A stretch of DNA of 25,527 nucleotides from positions 348,554 through 374,080 of the forward strand of contig NW_003112969.1 of NCBI RefSeq assembly GCF_000003605.2. Reading direction: 5' to 3'. The translations under genes and the position numbers were made by a program. Shown in pieces: positions 11,917 through 21,060 of the stretch. The notes beneath the pieces were generated by a model. The model saw only the letters and a list, made by a program, of their open reading frames with translations, was not told the origin of the DNA and did not search any database. Origin of the DNA: Saccoglossus kowalevskii. Lineage: Eukaryota; Hemichordata; Enteropneusta; Harrimaniidae. Position 1 is the stretch's first letter; each line of letters opens with the position of its first letter.

Positions 11917-11961
11917 TGACGTCAGTAAGGTCAATAACCAGATATCGCCCAGTATATAAAT
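11917..11961 (+). promoter_or_regulatory. CRE palindrome plus TATA-like box
   Basis: A perfect TGACGTCA (CREB/ATF consensus) at 11917-11924 is followed about 28 bases later by TATATAAAT at 11953-11961. A 31-codon ATG frame starts at 12007, roughly where a transcript from this TATA box would first offer an ATG. Both motifs can arise by chance in AT-rich DNA, so this is a weak call. Confidence 0.2.
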
Positions 11962-12006
11962 ATGTAAATTCATTAAATTTAATCAATTGCCAGATAGACT
12001 AGAGTG

Positions 12007-12102
12007 AATGCCACATCTTGGTTATGAAGGTCAGTTGAATAGGGCAGCAATAGTGCACTCTCAAAAGAACCTGTGTGTGCTATTAGGCAATTATTATACA
12101 TG
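12007..12102 (+). CDS. Possible short ORF of 31 codons downstream of a TATA-like box
   Basis: This frame runs from ATG to TGA, beginning MPHLGYEGQLNR and ending LLGNYYT. It has no recognised domain. Its only support is its position 45-50 bases after the TATA-like box at 11953. It may equally be noise. Confidence 0.08.
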
Positions 12103-13068
12103 ACACTGATTATTTACTGACAAAATATCGTGAGACTAGCAGCACACAAAAAGTGACAATTGAAAGATTTATATTTGATGTCGATAATGAATTCTGGCAA
12201 AGAGTGACTATATATGGGAAAGTGGAAAAGTTATAAAACTGAAGGCAAAATGGCAACCAACTCATCGACTTGCTTGAATCTTGTGTAACGATGTGTATTG
12301 TGTCATCTAATTTCCAATACCTTATTTGAAGCGCATTTCCAACGAGAACAAACAAAATACAGCTGTTTTGTATGATCTAATATTATTAAGAAGGGTTAGC
12401 AAATATAACATGTTGTTCGTGTATTCGTATAGAACAAATAAGGACACTGCAGAGACACCTACGTTCACTATGCTATACTCTCATAGTAATTAAAACATAC
12501 CCAAACATGTACCAACATGGACCAGTTACACAACCCACTTTAAATTTTCTTCCGCCCACGGGTAATTTGAATGACTTTTCTATTGTCTACTTGATGCAAT
12601 GAAATATTTCATAAAACATGAATACATCTGCATACAATATGTGGCCTTTTTGGCATACATGTATCTGACGTTGTAGCAGGTTTACTGTGTGTCCATGCAA
12701 ATTGCAGAAGTTCATTCGATATCAAATGTAGTATACATATGCATAGATTTTCTTCTCAGACCTGAAAAAGTTTTGGCAACTTATTGCTATGATAAATTTA
12801 TCTAATTCACATAACTAACCTACCAATAGTTATTTGCAGGATATTGTCAGATTATATCTTCTGGTAAAGTGTACCTCACTTGAAATTGTTGATACATAGT
12901 CTATGTAAATTTGTTGATTTCCATAGTTTAGTTAATACTAATATAATACATTACTATGATTTATATTTTATTCGTCCTTTTTTGTATTTATATGCTCAAA
13001 CCACATAATGAATTATCTTGTTTATTCATTAATTGTGTCATGGTTGAGGCATTATAACAGATGTGATT

Positions 13069-13494
13069 ATGCAAAATGTAATTTTAATTCAGCATTTCAG
13101 TAGCTACCACATTAATGTTTTCCCCATTTTACTCTTCACTTTATTTATAACTGCAGCAGGTGTTTACCTCAATAATGTTGTATCGCTTATATCTGTTTAC
13201 TCCCCTGTCAAAATTCACCCTGTTGTATTACTTACCCGGTCATTTGTCATGTATATTTCATGTCATGTTTGCTGTTTTTTGTACTCATACATATCACTGT
13301 CAGTATGCAATCTTTTGCGAGCCCCACTTGTTACAGTGTCAATTAGTGTTGATTCCGTGAAAACAGCACTGAAGATGCGCACTCGTACACACTATTATCT
13401 TTTGCACAGTGCAATGATGTCAGAAGGTTCCTTTGTGAACAATAGAATGTGTAATATATTTGCTACAGATGCATTATTTACAAGAATTCACTAA
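13069..13494 (+). CDS. Unrecognised ORF with two hydrophobic segments
   Basis: About 141 codons are open from the first ATG, which is the longest single-frame opening outside the CXC pseudogene. Two hydrophobic stretches, at about residues 18-45 and 60-86 of the track-length frame, could be membrane segments. The first includes FPILLFTLF and the second CCFLYSYISL. However, T-rich DNA produces Phe/Leu/Ile/Val runs by itself, and no motif, repeat copy or regulatory signal supports the frame. I do not recognise it and think chance is the likelier explanation. Confidence 0.12.
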   Translation: MQNVILIQHFSSYHINVFPILLFTLFITAAGVYLNNVVSLISVYSPVKIHPVVLLTRSFVMYISCHVCCFLYSYISLSVCNLLRAPLVTVSISVDSVKTALKMRTRTHYYLLHSAMMSEGSFVNNRMCNIFATDALFTRIH

Positions 13495-14006
13495 TGTGTT
13501 GACTGATGTTGTGCACATTGGTGAATAAGTTTGAATACAGTGGTTAATGAATATTAAAATATGATATTTTGTTTCCACATCCCATTCTACTTCATCCTGT
13601 CAACTCGCAATCCCATACCTATATAGAAAGTTATATTGCTCATCAATAGTTATCCCATCTTGATTTAACCCCCGCCATAAGACTCCCATCATAATTATAA
13701 CAATATCGGGTGCTCACCTCACTAATGCCCTTCGATTTTATATTTTAAGTTAATTCACATATTAATAGTGGTCAGTGTTTCCACCTTTGTGAGCCATCAC
13801 TTGACTACCTCAAAGTTCTTACTCCCGTTTTAATCAACTACTATAACAACCGGGTTGACAAGATATACTTGAGTGATAAGGCGACGGCAAATTTAACAAC
13901 AAGGCCGTTTTTGTAACACTTTAATATACCTCAACCTGAATGTAATTGTTTGATACAATCAATCATATATTGACTTGTATCGGGCATTCAGTACCTGTAT
14001 CTGTAG

Positions 14007-14015
14007 TACCTGTGT
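14007..14015. repeat. Target-site duplication, left copy
   Basis: TACCTGTGT, identical to 14604-14612, lies directly outside the left terminal inverted repeat. Confidence 0.9.
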
Positions 14016-14150
14016 TAGACTGGCAAAGCGGGGACTTCTTTTTGTGTAACAAAAAATATATATAATCAATTGCCAATTTAGCCTTTTTAATGTGATCGCA
14101 AAAACTAGTGTGACTGCGAAAAAAATCCCGACTGGACGCATCTGCAGGCG
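14016..14150 (+). repeat. Left terminal inverted repeat
   Basis: About 135 bases pairing with 14474-14603. The outer 13 bases are identical between arms, and the inner part has scattered mismatches and small indels. Confidence 0.85.
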
Positions 14151-14473
14151 ACCCGGAGCGGAATCACTCCGGTGATTATTCTTATTAAAAGTTGTTGACT
14201 AGCATTGACAACGAGTCAGAGTGTAGCTATATACGCCATATCTCATCTATGTTAATGTATGTGACCTTTCACTTCCGAGGTCTCGGTGATTTTGAAAGAT
14301 TACTTATATACATTGGACATTTAAATCGACATGTTTTCAGTAAACATGGATGAAAGTATCGTCTTCGCACTTAGAAAGTTAAAGTATCAATCTCTGCGAT
14401 GGATTCGAATAAACCTTTAAAAGGTCATCTTTACCTTAACACATCCCGGCCACATGGATAATTAACAGTCGAA

Positions 14474-14603
14474 CGCCCGCAGCTGCGTTCAGTCGCAATT
14501 AGGTTAGTCAGGTTAGTTTTCGCGATCACGCAAAAAGGACTAAAAGAATGATTAATTATTTTATTTTGTAAAACAAAAAAGAAGTTCCGACTTTGCCAGT
14601 CTA
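14474..14603 (-). repeat. Right terminal inverted repeat
   Basis: About 130 bases, the inverted partner of 14016-14150, ending in CTTTGCCAGTCTA immediately before the right target duplication. Confidence 0.85.
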
Positions 14604-14612
14604 TACCTGTGT
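14604..14612. repeat. Target-site duplication, right copy
   Basis: TACCTGTGT, a perfect match to 14007-14015. Confidence 0.9.
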
Positions 14613-17028
14613 ATGTGTATTCTGTATAATCAATACTGGAGGAAACATATAACGGACAAATTACCGAACTTATCGACAGAATACGTGTCCTATAAATTGC
14701 AGAGTCATTTTTTTGGTCACCTAAACGTCGGAAATGGTCGAATGTGGTATGAAATATCTAGTTCAATTTCTCAATTACAAGTATTTGGTGAGTGATACTG
14801 TTTAAAAATTGTTTTTGAAAGACAATTCGTCACTTTAATTTGTCTCTGAATCTAAACCTCTGTACAAGGAAATATGTAAGACGCCATCTTGTGAATTTTG
14901 TATTGTCGTTTCCTAAGATTTTTTTTATAACAGTACTTTTTCTTACATGTCATCAAGTCGGCAAACCTAATGCCACTTCAAGTCACCTGTTTTCAAAATA
15001 TTTTGACTGTTATTTGTTTGTGATTTCTACTGATTCTACATTCCTGAGAATTCGTATAGACCGGGGAATCGACACCCGCTACAGATTTATGAATCCTAGA
15101 TTGTATAATTTGTAGTTGGAAAAGTCCAATAATAAATAAGGAAATTTTGAATATATGTTTTTCGTTCAAATGTCCATATACATACATACATGACAATAAA
15201 CACGTGGATATATATTTAAAATTTTCCATTATGAGTCAACGTAGCATGATCTTGTTAGTCATTATGAGTGGGTGTGTTATTTTCTAAGCCAATGTTTATG
15301 TACACCTACAGGTTTTATAGTTTATCCCGTGTGTTTACAAATGAGACAACGTTCTTTACCGATCAAATCGACATTTTCGAACAAATCTCTACCCGTCAAC
15401 ATAAAATATACGCTACCATCTTGTTTTGGACGGATTAATAAACAAAACGTCATTTCGCTGCGTTAAACTAGCTTTCGGCAAGCTTCCAGTGCTCTAGGTT
15501 CATTTTCAGCGACAAATTGGGTATTTATGGTCGCCAGATTGGTAGATCTACGTTTCGGCTAATTACGATCATGGAAACTGTATGAAAACTTTCCTGGGGT
15601 ATTTAAAACTAAAAATTGGCATTCCAGCTCAGCAGCCAATCAGCGACGGCCTAACGCTTAGATGACAATTTCGGTTTCAAACACCCCGGCTTAGTGTTCT
15701 AGGTTCTTCGCGTAATTAGGTTTTCATATGCAAGGGATTTTTCCACACAAAAACGACGAATTAGGCCGAATTTTGTTATCGGTTGGTTTAATATAACCCC
15801 AACGGACCGTATTTTTGTCCTGATTTGTAGGAATTTGAAAAAAAGGCGTTTCACAACTTGTTCCTAATTTAGTTTAATACGTCATTCAAGATGGCGGCCT
15901 CCATATAATAAATATCGTATTTATGTTATTATCACGTGTGCGCCAGCTGAGTGTGGTTATACTTAAAACTGGATATGTAAACGAAAATAATATATCTATT
16001 TACAACATATATGGGCCGGTTCTGTTTGGACAAAAACTAATCTTGAACAGTAAACCGTGGTGTCTGGCACATAAATATACATACTCAATTAATTGACATT
16101 TCTGTCACTAACAGTGACTATTGAGGAAAAACATACACATGTTTTTAACACGTTTTAACGGCGGAGCACAGTGTGTGAAAAAAATAGTTAAATAAATATT
16201 TTTTTATTTCCATTTTATACCTTATGGTATAGATGCAGGGGCGTGGGCAATCTGAGTGATTTTTTTATTATGCTTTTTTCTACCTAGATTGTATTGTTAA
16301 AATTTCGAAGCTTTGTCAATAGGAAACATACTCAAAAACGATTTTAAAATATATAGAAACCGAGGAACGCGCATGCGATTAAAAGTCCCGAAAGTTTGTT
16401 TACGTTGCTCTTTGATTGACAAGTCACTGTTGATGATATATGCAAATGAGTTACTGGCCTTACTACTAGGCGGCGGTGTGTGACTGCATGTCCTGGCTAC
16501 ATTTTTACTTACCTCAAGCGCGATCAACTAGCCTCACTCTTATCTCGCAAACTTCTAGCGTGGCAGCTTTTAGTGGTATACTGTGAAATAGTTTGATTTT
16601 TATTTATTTTCATATAGAATGAAGGCCCGAAACAAGGTCACAATTTTTTCTCTGGTGGTATAGATTTCATGCTTTTTTGCATTGTGGACAAAACTAAAAA
16701 AAGGCATTATAACAGTGAAGTAAACGATTTTCGTTTCGCTGTAACAATCACCGTGCTGATAGCATTGCGATGCAATTGATAAACGCCACTGCTGTTACTA
16801 TCATCGATAACTAACTTTTTCAGTGTCAAAATACACAAACATAAAATCATCTGATAATTGAAATTAAAAAAAAAATACCATGAAAATTATAGCAAAATCG
16901 GCAACGATATGCTGTTTTAAATACCACGGACAAATTAGGCACCCCTATTGTCTCCTAGCATGCACCGGTTGCGATGTAACAAAGTATGTTGTGTGGCGTG
17001 CTCGGTGACCTCTATTAATAAAGTATTT
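14613..17028. other. Mostly unassigned; promoter-like hints
   Basis: No repeat partner and no recognised protein were found. The short open frames at 14840-15115 and 15272-15466 lack motifs. A CAAGATGGCGGC site (YY1-like) lies near 15888-15899. CGCGCATGCG, close to the NRF-1 consensus, is at 16368-16377, and a strong GAG|GTAAGT splice donor reads on the minus strand at 16512/16513. A short motif, AGTG-TCTAGGTTC, occurs twice about 203 bases apart (near 15489 and 15692). Confidence 0.35.
16513..16600 (-). other. Possible non-coding first exon ending in a strong splice donor
   Basis: On the minus strand the sequence reads CGCTTGAG|GTAAGTAAAAA, a near-ideal 5' splice site with the exon end at 16513. 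The upstream bases have stops in all readings I tried and no ATG, so any exon would be untranslated. The NRF-1-like site lies about 140 bases on the intron side. One strong donor alone occurs often by chance, so support is weak. Confidence 0.15.
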
Positions 17029-17283
17029 TCAGAAGTCAGGGTTCGTCCCATTTTTATCGGTTCGTCTCGTCTGTACTTGAATAAAACGTGACTCTATTAC
17101 CAATAGTTTCCCTTTCAATACGTCTTCGTTTCGAATTTTGGAATCCATTATGCCATTCACAGTTTTCACGCAAGATTGTGTCTTCGCGGACGATTTTTCG
17201 CCTGTTTCCCTCAAGTTGTAATTATTTTTATTATTTACGTGACGATTGAACATGAAGCGTTGGTGTGTGGTGGATTTGGGCAT
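17029..17283 (-). CDS. Possible small basic protein behind a TATA box
   Basis: An 84-codon frame starts at a true ATG (17281-17283), preceded directly by an in-frame TAA. It is hydrophilic and Lys/Arg/Asn-rich, with no membrane segment or signal peptide. A TATAAAAG box at 17327-17334 sits about 45 bases upstream, leaving room for a short leader. I do not recognise the sequence; it could be a first coding exon, a relic of a mobile element, or a chance ORF. It lies next to the reverse transcriptase relic, which reads in the opposite direction. Confidence 0.22.
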   Translation of the reverse strand: MPKSTTHQRFMFNRHVNNKNNYNLRETGEKSSAKTQSCVKTVNGIMDSKIRNEDVLKGKLLVIESRFIQVQTRRTDKNGTNPDF

Positions 17284-17326
17284 TTAGTCGTGATGCGATA
17301 GCTATTTTTGTGGACGATAAACGTCA

Positions 17327-17334
17327 CTTTTATA
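17327..17334 (-). promoter_or_regulatory. TATA box for the 17283 minus-strand frame
   Basis: TATAAAAG on the minus strand, followed directly by TGACGT (a CRE half-site). Distance and orientation fit transcription start near 17300 and the ATG at 17283. Confidence 0.25.
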
Positions 17335-17572
17335 AAACGGGCATTATCTTTGTTCGTGTTTTCTGGTTGGTCAGTAAGATTTTAACTTAATTAGCTCTCA
17401 CAGTTTTTGCCAGTTTTTCATGACATTTCACACTATGTCACACTATTTAGACGACCTATTTACGAACAAAAGGACATCTGAGCTTATTTTTAAAGTTTAA
17501 CATTCTCGGACAATGACATCCAAAGTGTGAAATACTGAACGAGATCCTGCTTGACAACTTTATAATTTGGCT

Positions 17573-18062
17573 CAATCAGGTTTCAAGAAGGTGCAATCCT
17601 ATGAGACCGCCCTTGCTAAGATGACATCCCAATGGGCTACCAATATGGACAAGGGATTGGCCCTTCTTGATTACGCAAGGCCTTGAACATGATCAATCAT
17701 GATCTTTTATTACACAAATTATCTTTGAATAGGTAAGTGACCAATCACTACGGTGATTCAAATCCTATTTAACGGCCAGGTCACAATCTGTTAATTTAAG
17801 AGAGCTACATCTGAGAACTTGTGCAGCAAAACTGGGCTCGGACATGGCTAATGTAGAAGCGTGGTGTAAAACTAACAAGATGATCATAAATAGTGAGAAA
17901 AATAAAACAATATTAGTTACAACTTCTCAAAAATATCAAAAGTTACTTGTTAAATTGGAACACGTAAAGTCAGAAAGACTACTTGGTGTTATGGTAGATC
18001 AAAATCTGACACGGAAAGATCATATTAATAAAGTTCAAAAAATAGTGAGTATGCTTCTAGAG
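17573..18062 (+). pseudogene. Non-LTR retrotransposon reverse transcriptase fragment (CR1/Jockey-like)
   Basis: Three frames must be joined to follow the protein. 17573 to about 17675 gives QSGFKK, then ETAL, then LALLDY, matching the family's 'QSGFR...TAL...LDLSKAFD' region with the motif-A aspartate kept. After a frameshift, about 17679-17733 gives KALNMINHDLLLHKL. After another shift, 17757 to 18062 gives FKSYLTARSQSVN, then WCKTNKMIIN, KTILVTT, LLGVMVDQNLT, DHINKV. A TGA (17754-17756) sits where the conserved Trp of 'WF.SYL' is expected. The segment carrying the catalytic F-x-D-D motif is absent: SQSVN runs almost directly into LGSDMANVEAWC, implying an internal deletion. There is no endonuclease domain upstream. 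The fragment ends abruptly where repeat B copy 3 begins. It is clearly dead. Confidence 0.85.
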
Positions 18063-18790
18063 TATGTATACTACTCCGAGCGAAACACTGTATATTGTTA
18101 TCGTATCAATCTTGTGACAATTTACAAGTGTACATGTTATTGACTTTGTTCGTTGGGAGGTTCACAACAATGAACATTATTGGCTAGTACCATTTCTGAA
18201 AAAAAGTATCTCCCTCAGAAGCAAGAGGCATATTTAGGGTAAAAGTTGGGAACCAGACTTTTTGGGCATGCTGAATCCGATGAACCTGGTTCCAAAGCGA
18301 TATTTTGAATTTGAAATAGTCATAAACAAATTGGCCGCCAAATTTCCAATTCTCTGCAACATATTTGTAACTAGACACGCGTATATTACAAATGAAATGT
18401 TTCTATTTATGTTTTTAGGGTCTGATAATAATATTAAGACATTTTAATGGAATTACATGTACATAATCTTCATAAATAAACCGCCATTACGTTTTCCCCC
18501 TTTACAAATGAAGAATCTAATCCAGATTTTCAGGCTCGGGGAATTTGATAAACAAGATAACAGATGCTATATTATGCTAATTAACTGCCGTAATTCATAA
18601 TTTACATATACGCTATCAATGTTTGGTTCCAAACTGATTTCTACTAAAAAGTCATCGAAATATTGGCAAAGCAAGCTGTTTCTTGGGTTCCCTTGTATTC
18701 AAATATGGATCATCAGTCTGGTGCTGACATGCATACATTGCTGTGCATTTATAATGCTTGCTGCATCAACTATATCTGATTTCTGCACAT
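18063..18790 (+). repeat. Repeat family B, copy 3 (left-truncated)
   Basis: Starts at the GTATACTACTCCGAGCGAAAC block that also occurs at about 5778, and runs to the GCTTGCTGCATCAACT block that matches 1504-1520 inverted. It lacks the first third of B, and the reverse transcriptase fragment abuts it instead. Open frames at 18262-18447 and 18619-18894 follow the repeat and are not called as genes. A short frame (FLGFPCI, then SLVLTC) is open in both copy 1 and copy 3, but this follows from nucleotide similarity. Confidence 0.8.
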
Positions 18791-19560
18791 CATATACTCT
18801 ACAAACGAACGAGTCTGAGGATCGAATGGTCTCATCTGTGAGTGCACCTATACCTAAGATGGGCAGTAGATGTACAAGTGGGTTGTATATATGAATATGT
18901 CTTCTTGCATTGGCGTGGCAATATTTAAATAAGAACAAATGCTTGTGAGGGTAATATCTCGATTTTTTGCGCGCCCAAAAGGATGGTGGCCATGTCCATA
19001 ATATTGGTGATGCCAGAGCCGAATTTTATCATTTCGAACATATATTTACCATACACAGTCACATCTACCATACATATCTCACACCCGCTCTCCCACAAAA
19101 TAACTATAACTAATTAATTATTTTATTTGTTTTAACAAGTTTCACAATGACATACATACATTGTTTGCTGAAAAAAAATACTTAGTAATACACTTAGTAA
19201 ATGTTATTTTAAGCCGCAGATACTCCTAGTAGCCGTATCCCAGCAGTGTGAATCACTAAAATTATCAAGAATAAAAATGAATTAAAAAATTGTCAAAAGT
19301 TTGTTGATCACTCGCCAGATAAAAATGTCTGAGTGCCGTGGAAGTGACTAAAATTACTTTCTCATTAAAGTACTACACCTTCTATTCACAAGTCACACAG
19401 CTTTAGATCGTTTTCGGTTAGCATCGGCGTGGAACGCGTAGAGATGCTCACAGCGTAGAACGCGCAGTAGCGAGCCCGACTGCGACGTTTCAGCGGCGGC
19501 TTTATCGTACATTATTACTTCATATAAAAATATCCTAAACATAAAAACAGAGTATCTTAC

Positions 19561-19628
19561 TTGATATTCATTCTGGCACATTTGCTGTCTACTTCGGATG
19601 GGTATAGTTCTTCAGTGACGTCATCCAT
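19561..19628 (-). CDS. Possible first coding exon with splice donor
   Basis: Read on the minus strand, an ATG at 19628 opens a frame coding MDDVTEELYPSEVDSKCARMNI, interrupted after 68 bases by CAA|GTAAGA, a fair 5' splice site (intron from 19560). An acidic start of this kind is typical of cytoplasmic or nuclear host proteins, but I recognise no family and found no second exon. A perfect CRE (TGACGTCA, 19616-19623) overlaps the first codons. Upstream there is a CCAAT box (19684-19688 on the plus strand, reading ATTGG on the coding strand) and two ATATCACATGG repeats. Confidence 0.2.
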
Positions 19629-19690
19629 GTGATATACCCTGTAATATCCACTTGGCGCGTAATATACCATGTGATATCATGTGGCCAATC
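19616..19690 (-). promoter_or_regulatory. Promoter-like cluster: CRE, ATATCACATGG repeats, CCAAT-type box
   Basis: TGACGTCA lies at 19616-19623. CCATGTGATAT (ATATCACATGG on the minus strand) occurs twice, near 19625 and 19665. A GGCCAATCA block lies near 19682-19690, and GGCGCG near 19653. The combination is denser in known promoter words than the surroundings, but each could be chance. Confidence 0.25.
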
Positions 19691-19907
19691 AAATCATGCG
19701 TAATAGCAGTGAGATGTGATACATTAAAATATAAACATAAATTATAAACTAGCAGGAAATAAAGCCACAGTGCATCTGCAAAGATACTAGTATATCATTT
19801 AAAAACTAGAATAAATAACTCAATTGTCACCAATCCAACAGCAATAAGGGAGATGTAATTAGAATACTTGATAAAAAGTCATACAAGGCAACAGTGTAAT
19901 AAAGTAC

Positions 19908-20873
19908 AAATTATGTTTTATCTAGTTTAAAGTATGTTTAGATAGTTCATTCAAATAGATGTAATTTTCACCTTGGATTTTTCCCAAAATATTCCCAGTA
20001 CAAATATTTGTTTTTAAATTCCATCACTTTTCACCACTTTATATAGTCAACCCTCTAATGAATTTTTTTAACGGAACCATACTCCTTTTTGAAACTACGT
20101 GGCATCACAATTGCCTATGCCACTCTAATGGGAGTCTTCTAGACCACTTCAAACACAAACGCCTACGGTGATTAACTAAGGTTTGCGAAGTTGCTCCCAT
20201 TTTTGAATAATACTTGGTCAGTCACTTTAATTCAGCATCCTCATTGTGTCTTTAGCACCCTCAGCTATAAAAGGAGTGTCAATTTTTGAATTCAGTATTC
20301 TGATCATCGATCAGCAATTCAACAACGACTAAGTTAGGTGGTCTACGTTTATAAACTGTAACTTTAAGTTACTGTGTTGTTTTGTTTATGTTGCTATGGG
20401 ATGAGGTCAAAGGTCAGAATCCTTCCAATTTATGAACCACGATTAGTTGGACTAAGATATTCAGGAGACAAATAAATAAATATCTACTGGACGTGTACGA
20501 GTCCGGGCGTTAAGGGAGGGTCTTCTTCTAAATTTATATTTAGAGACTATATATTTCAGATCAGTTTCTACATGGCACCTACATTATGGGTAAATTAGCT
20601 TTCCCAGGGAGAACTACTTTTTGCAAACAACAATGCATCTCTACATAGAAGTCCGCCATGTTTTGACACTCGCTTTCTTGTGCTAATATCCATGAGAAGG
20701 TAAAAAATAATAAAAGCAGCCTGCTTTTGAAATTACAATGCAGTAAACCAATACATTATATCCAGTTATTTTATAACAAACTAATGCCCACACTAATGTA
20801 TAGCCATTTAAAACTAAACGTCTGTGGTGAAAGGTGAAAATCTGTTCTTGGCCTGGTAAACATGACATACTAT
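19908..20873 (+). repeat. Repeat family A, copy 2, left part
   Basis: Aligns colinearly with 8755 to about 10175, with several indels. Copy 1 has about 250 extra bases near 9380-9590, and copy 2 has a private CTTTAGCACCCTCAGCTATA block near 20251-20271. The alignment runs to the ACATGACATACT / ATGACATACT block, then stops exactly where the foldback element starts at 20874. The right part of A reappears at 25196. Confidence 0.85.
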
Positions 20874-21060
20874 AACAAAACCCCACACCCTCCCTGTGGC
20901 TTTCGTTGCGTATGGAAGTTATTTTCAGTAGTGAAGCGGTGCATCCTGTGCCCGCACTTTCACAAGCGAAGCGAATAAAATTACAGCAGGTTACACCACA
21001 TCTCGATTAAAAATAACTTCTATACGCAACGAAACCACGGGGAGGGTGTGAGGTTCTGTT
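20874..21060. mobile_element. 187-bp foldback / MITE with 51-bp inverted repeats
   Basis: The left arm 20874-20925 and right arm 21010-21060 are inverted copies differing at four bases and one indel. Both carry CACACCCTCCC, then GTGG, TTTCGTTGCGTAT and GAAGTTATTTT. The 84-base centre is not coding. If the ends are read as ACAAAACC and GGTTCTGT, the flanks offer a TA on each side, as in Tc1/mariner-type insertions. A two-base duplication is weak evidence and the class is open. Confidence 0.75.

Larger units (their letters stand above)
10753..13060. other. AT-rich stretch, no convincing gene
   Basis: No repeat partner was found within the window and no frame resembles a known protein. The only structured spot I noticed is a promoter-like arrangement at 11917-11961. 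The minus-strand open frame 12110-12355 lies on a simple Phe/Ser/Leu-rich background and is not called. Confidence 0.4.
14016..14603. mobile_element. 588-bp non-autonomous DNA transposon (MULE-like MITE)
   Basis: Terminal inverted repeats cover about 14016-14150 (left) and 14474-14603 (right). Both ends begin TAGACTGGCAAAG and continue through matching blocks: GGACTTCTTTTT versus GAACTTCTTTTT, then a CCTTTTTNNNNTGATCGC-AAAACTA block, then GACTG-ACGCA-CTGC. The outermost bases are flanked by perfect 9-bp duplications (TACCTGTGT). Long inverted repeats with a 9-bp target duplication are characteristic of Mutator-like elements. Merlin elements also make 8-9 bp duplications but usually have short ends. 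The interior (14151-14473) has no transposase. It holds a 24-codon ATG frame at about 14346-14420 that could be a leftover first exon. The arms have diverged from one another while the duplication stays perfect, so the element may have carried that divergence before inserting. Confidence 0.85.
18791..19907. other. Unassigned, with a GC-richer patch near 19400-19510
   Basis: Mostly AT-rich without a repeat partner in the window. CpG-containing words cluster at about 19405-19510. On the minus strand a possible first exon (19561-19628) precedes that patch. Confidence 0.35.

Noticed and set aside
13063-13494. 143-codon open frame as a real membrane protein
   Set aside because: Kept only as a low-confidence entry. 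T-rich DNA gives hydrophobic residues, the frame opens with GTG before the first ATG, and no motif or homologue comes to mind.
18619-18894. Frame shared between B copies 1 and 3 (FLGFPCI ... SLVLTC) as conserved protein
   Set aside because: The similarity extends to bases outside the frame and both strands are open, so nucleotide similarity of the repeat explains it. No excess of silent changes can be judged from two copies.
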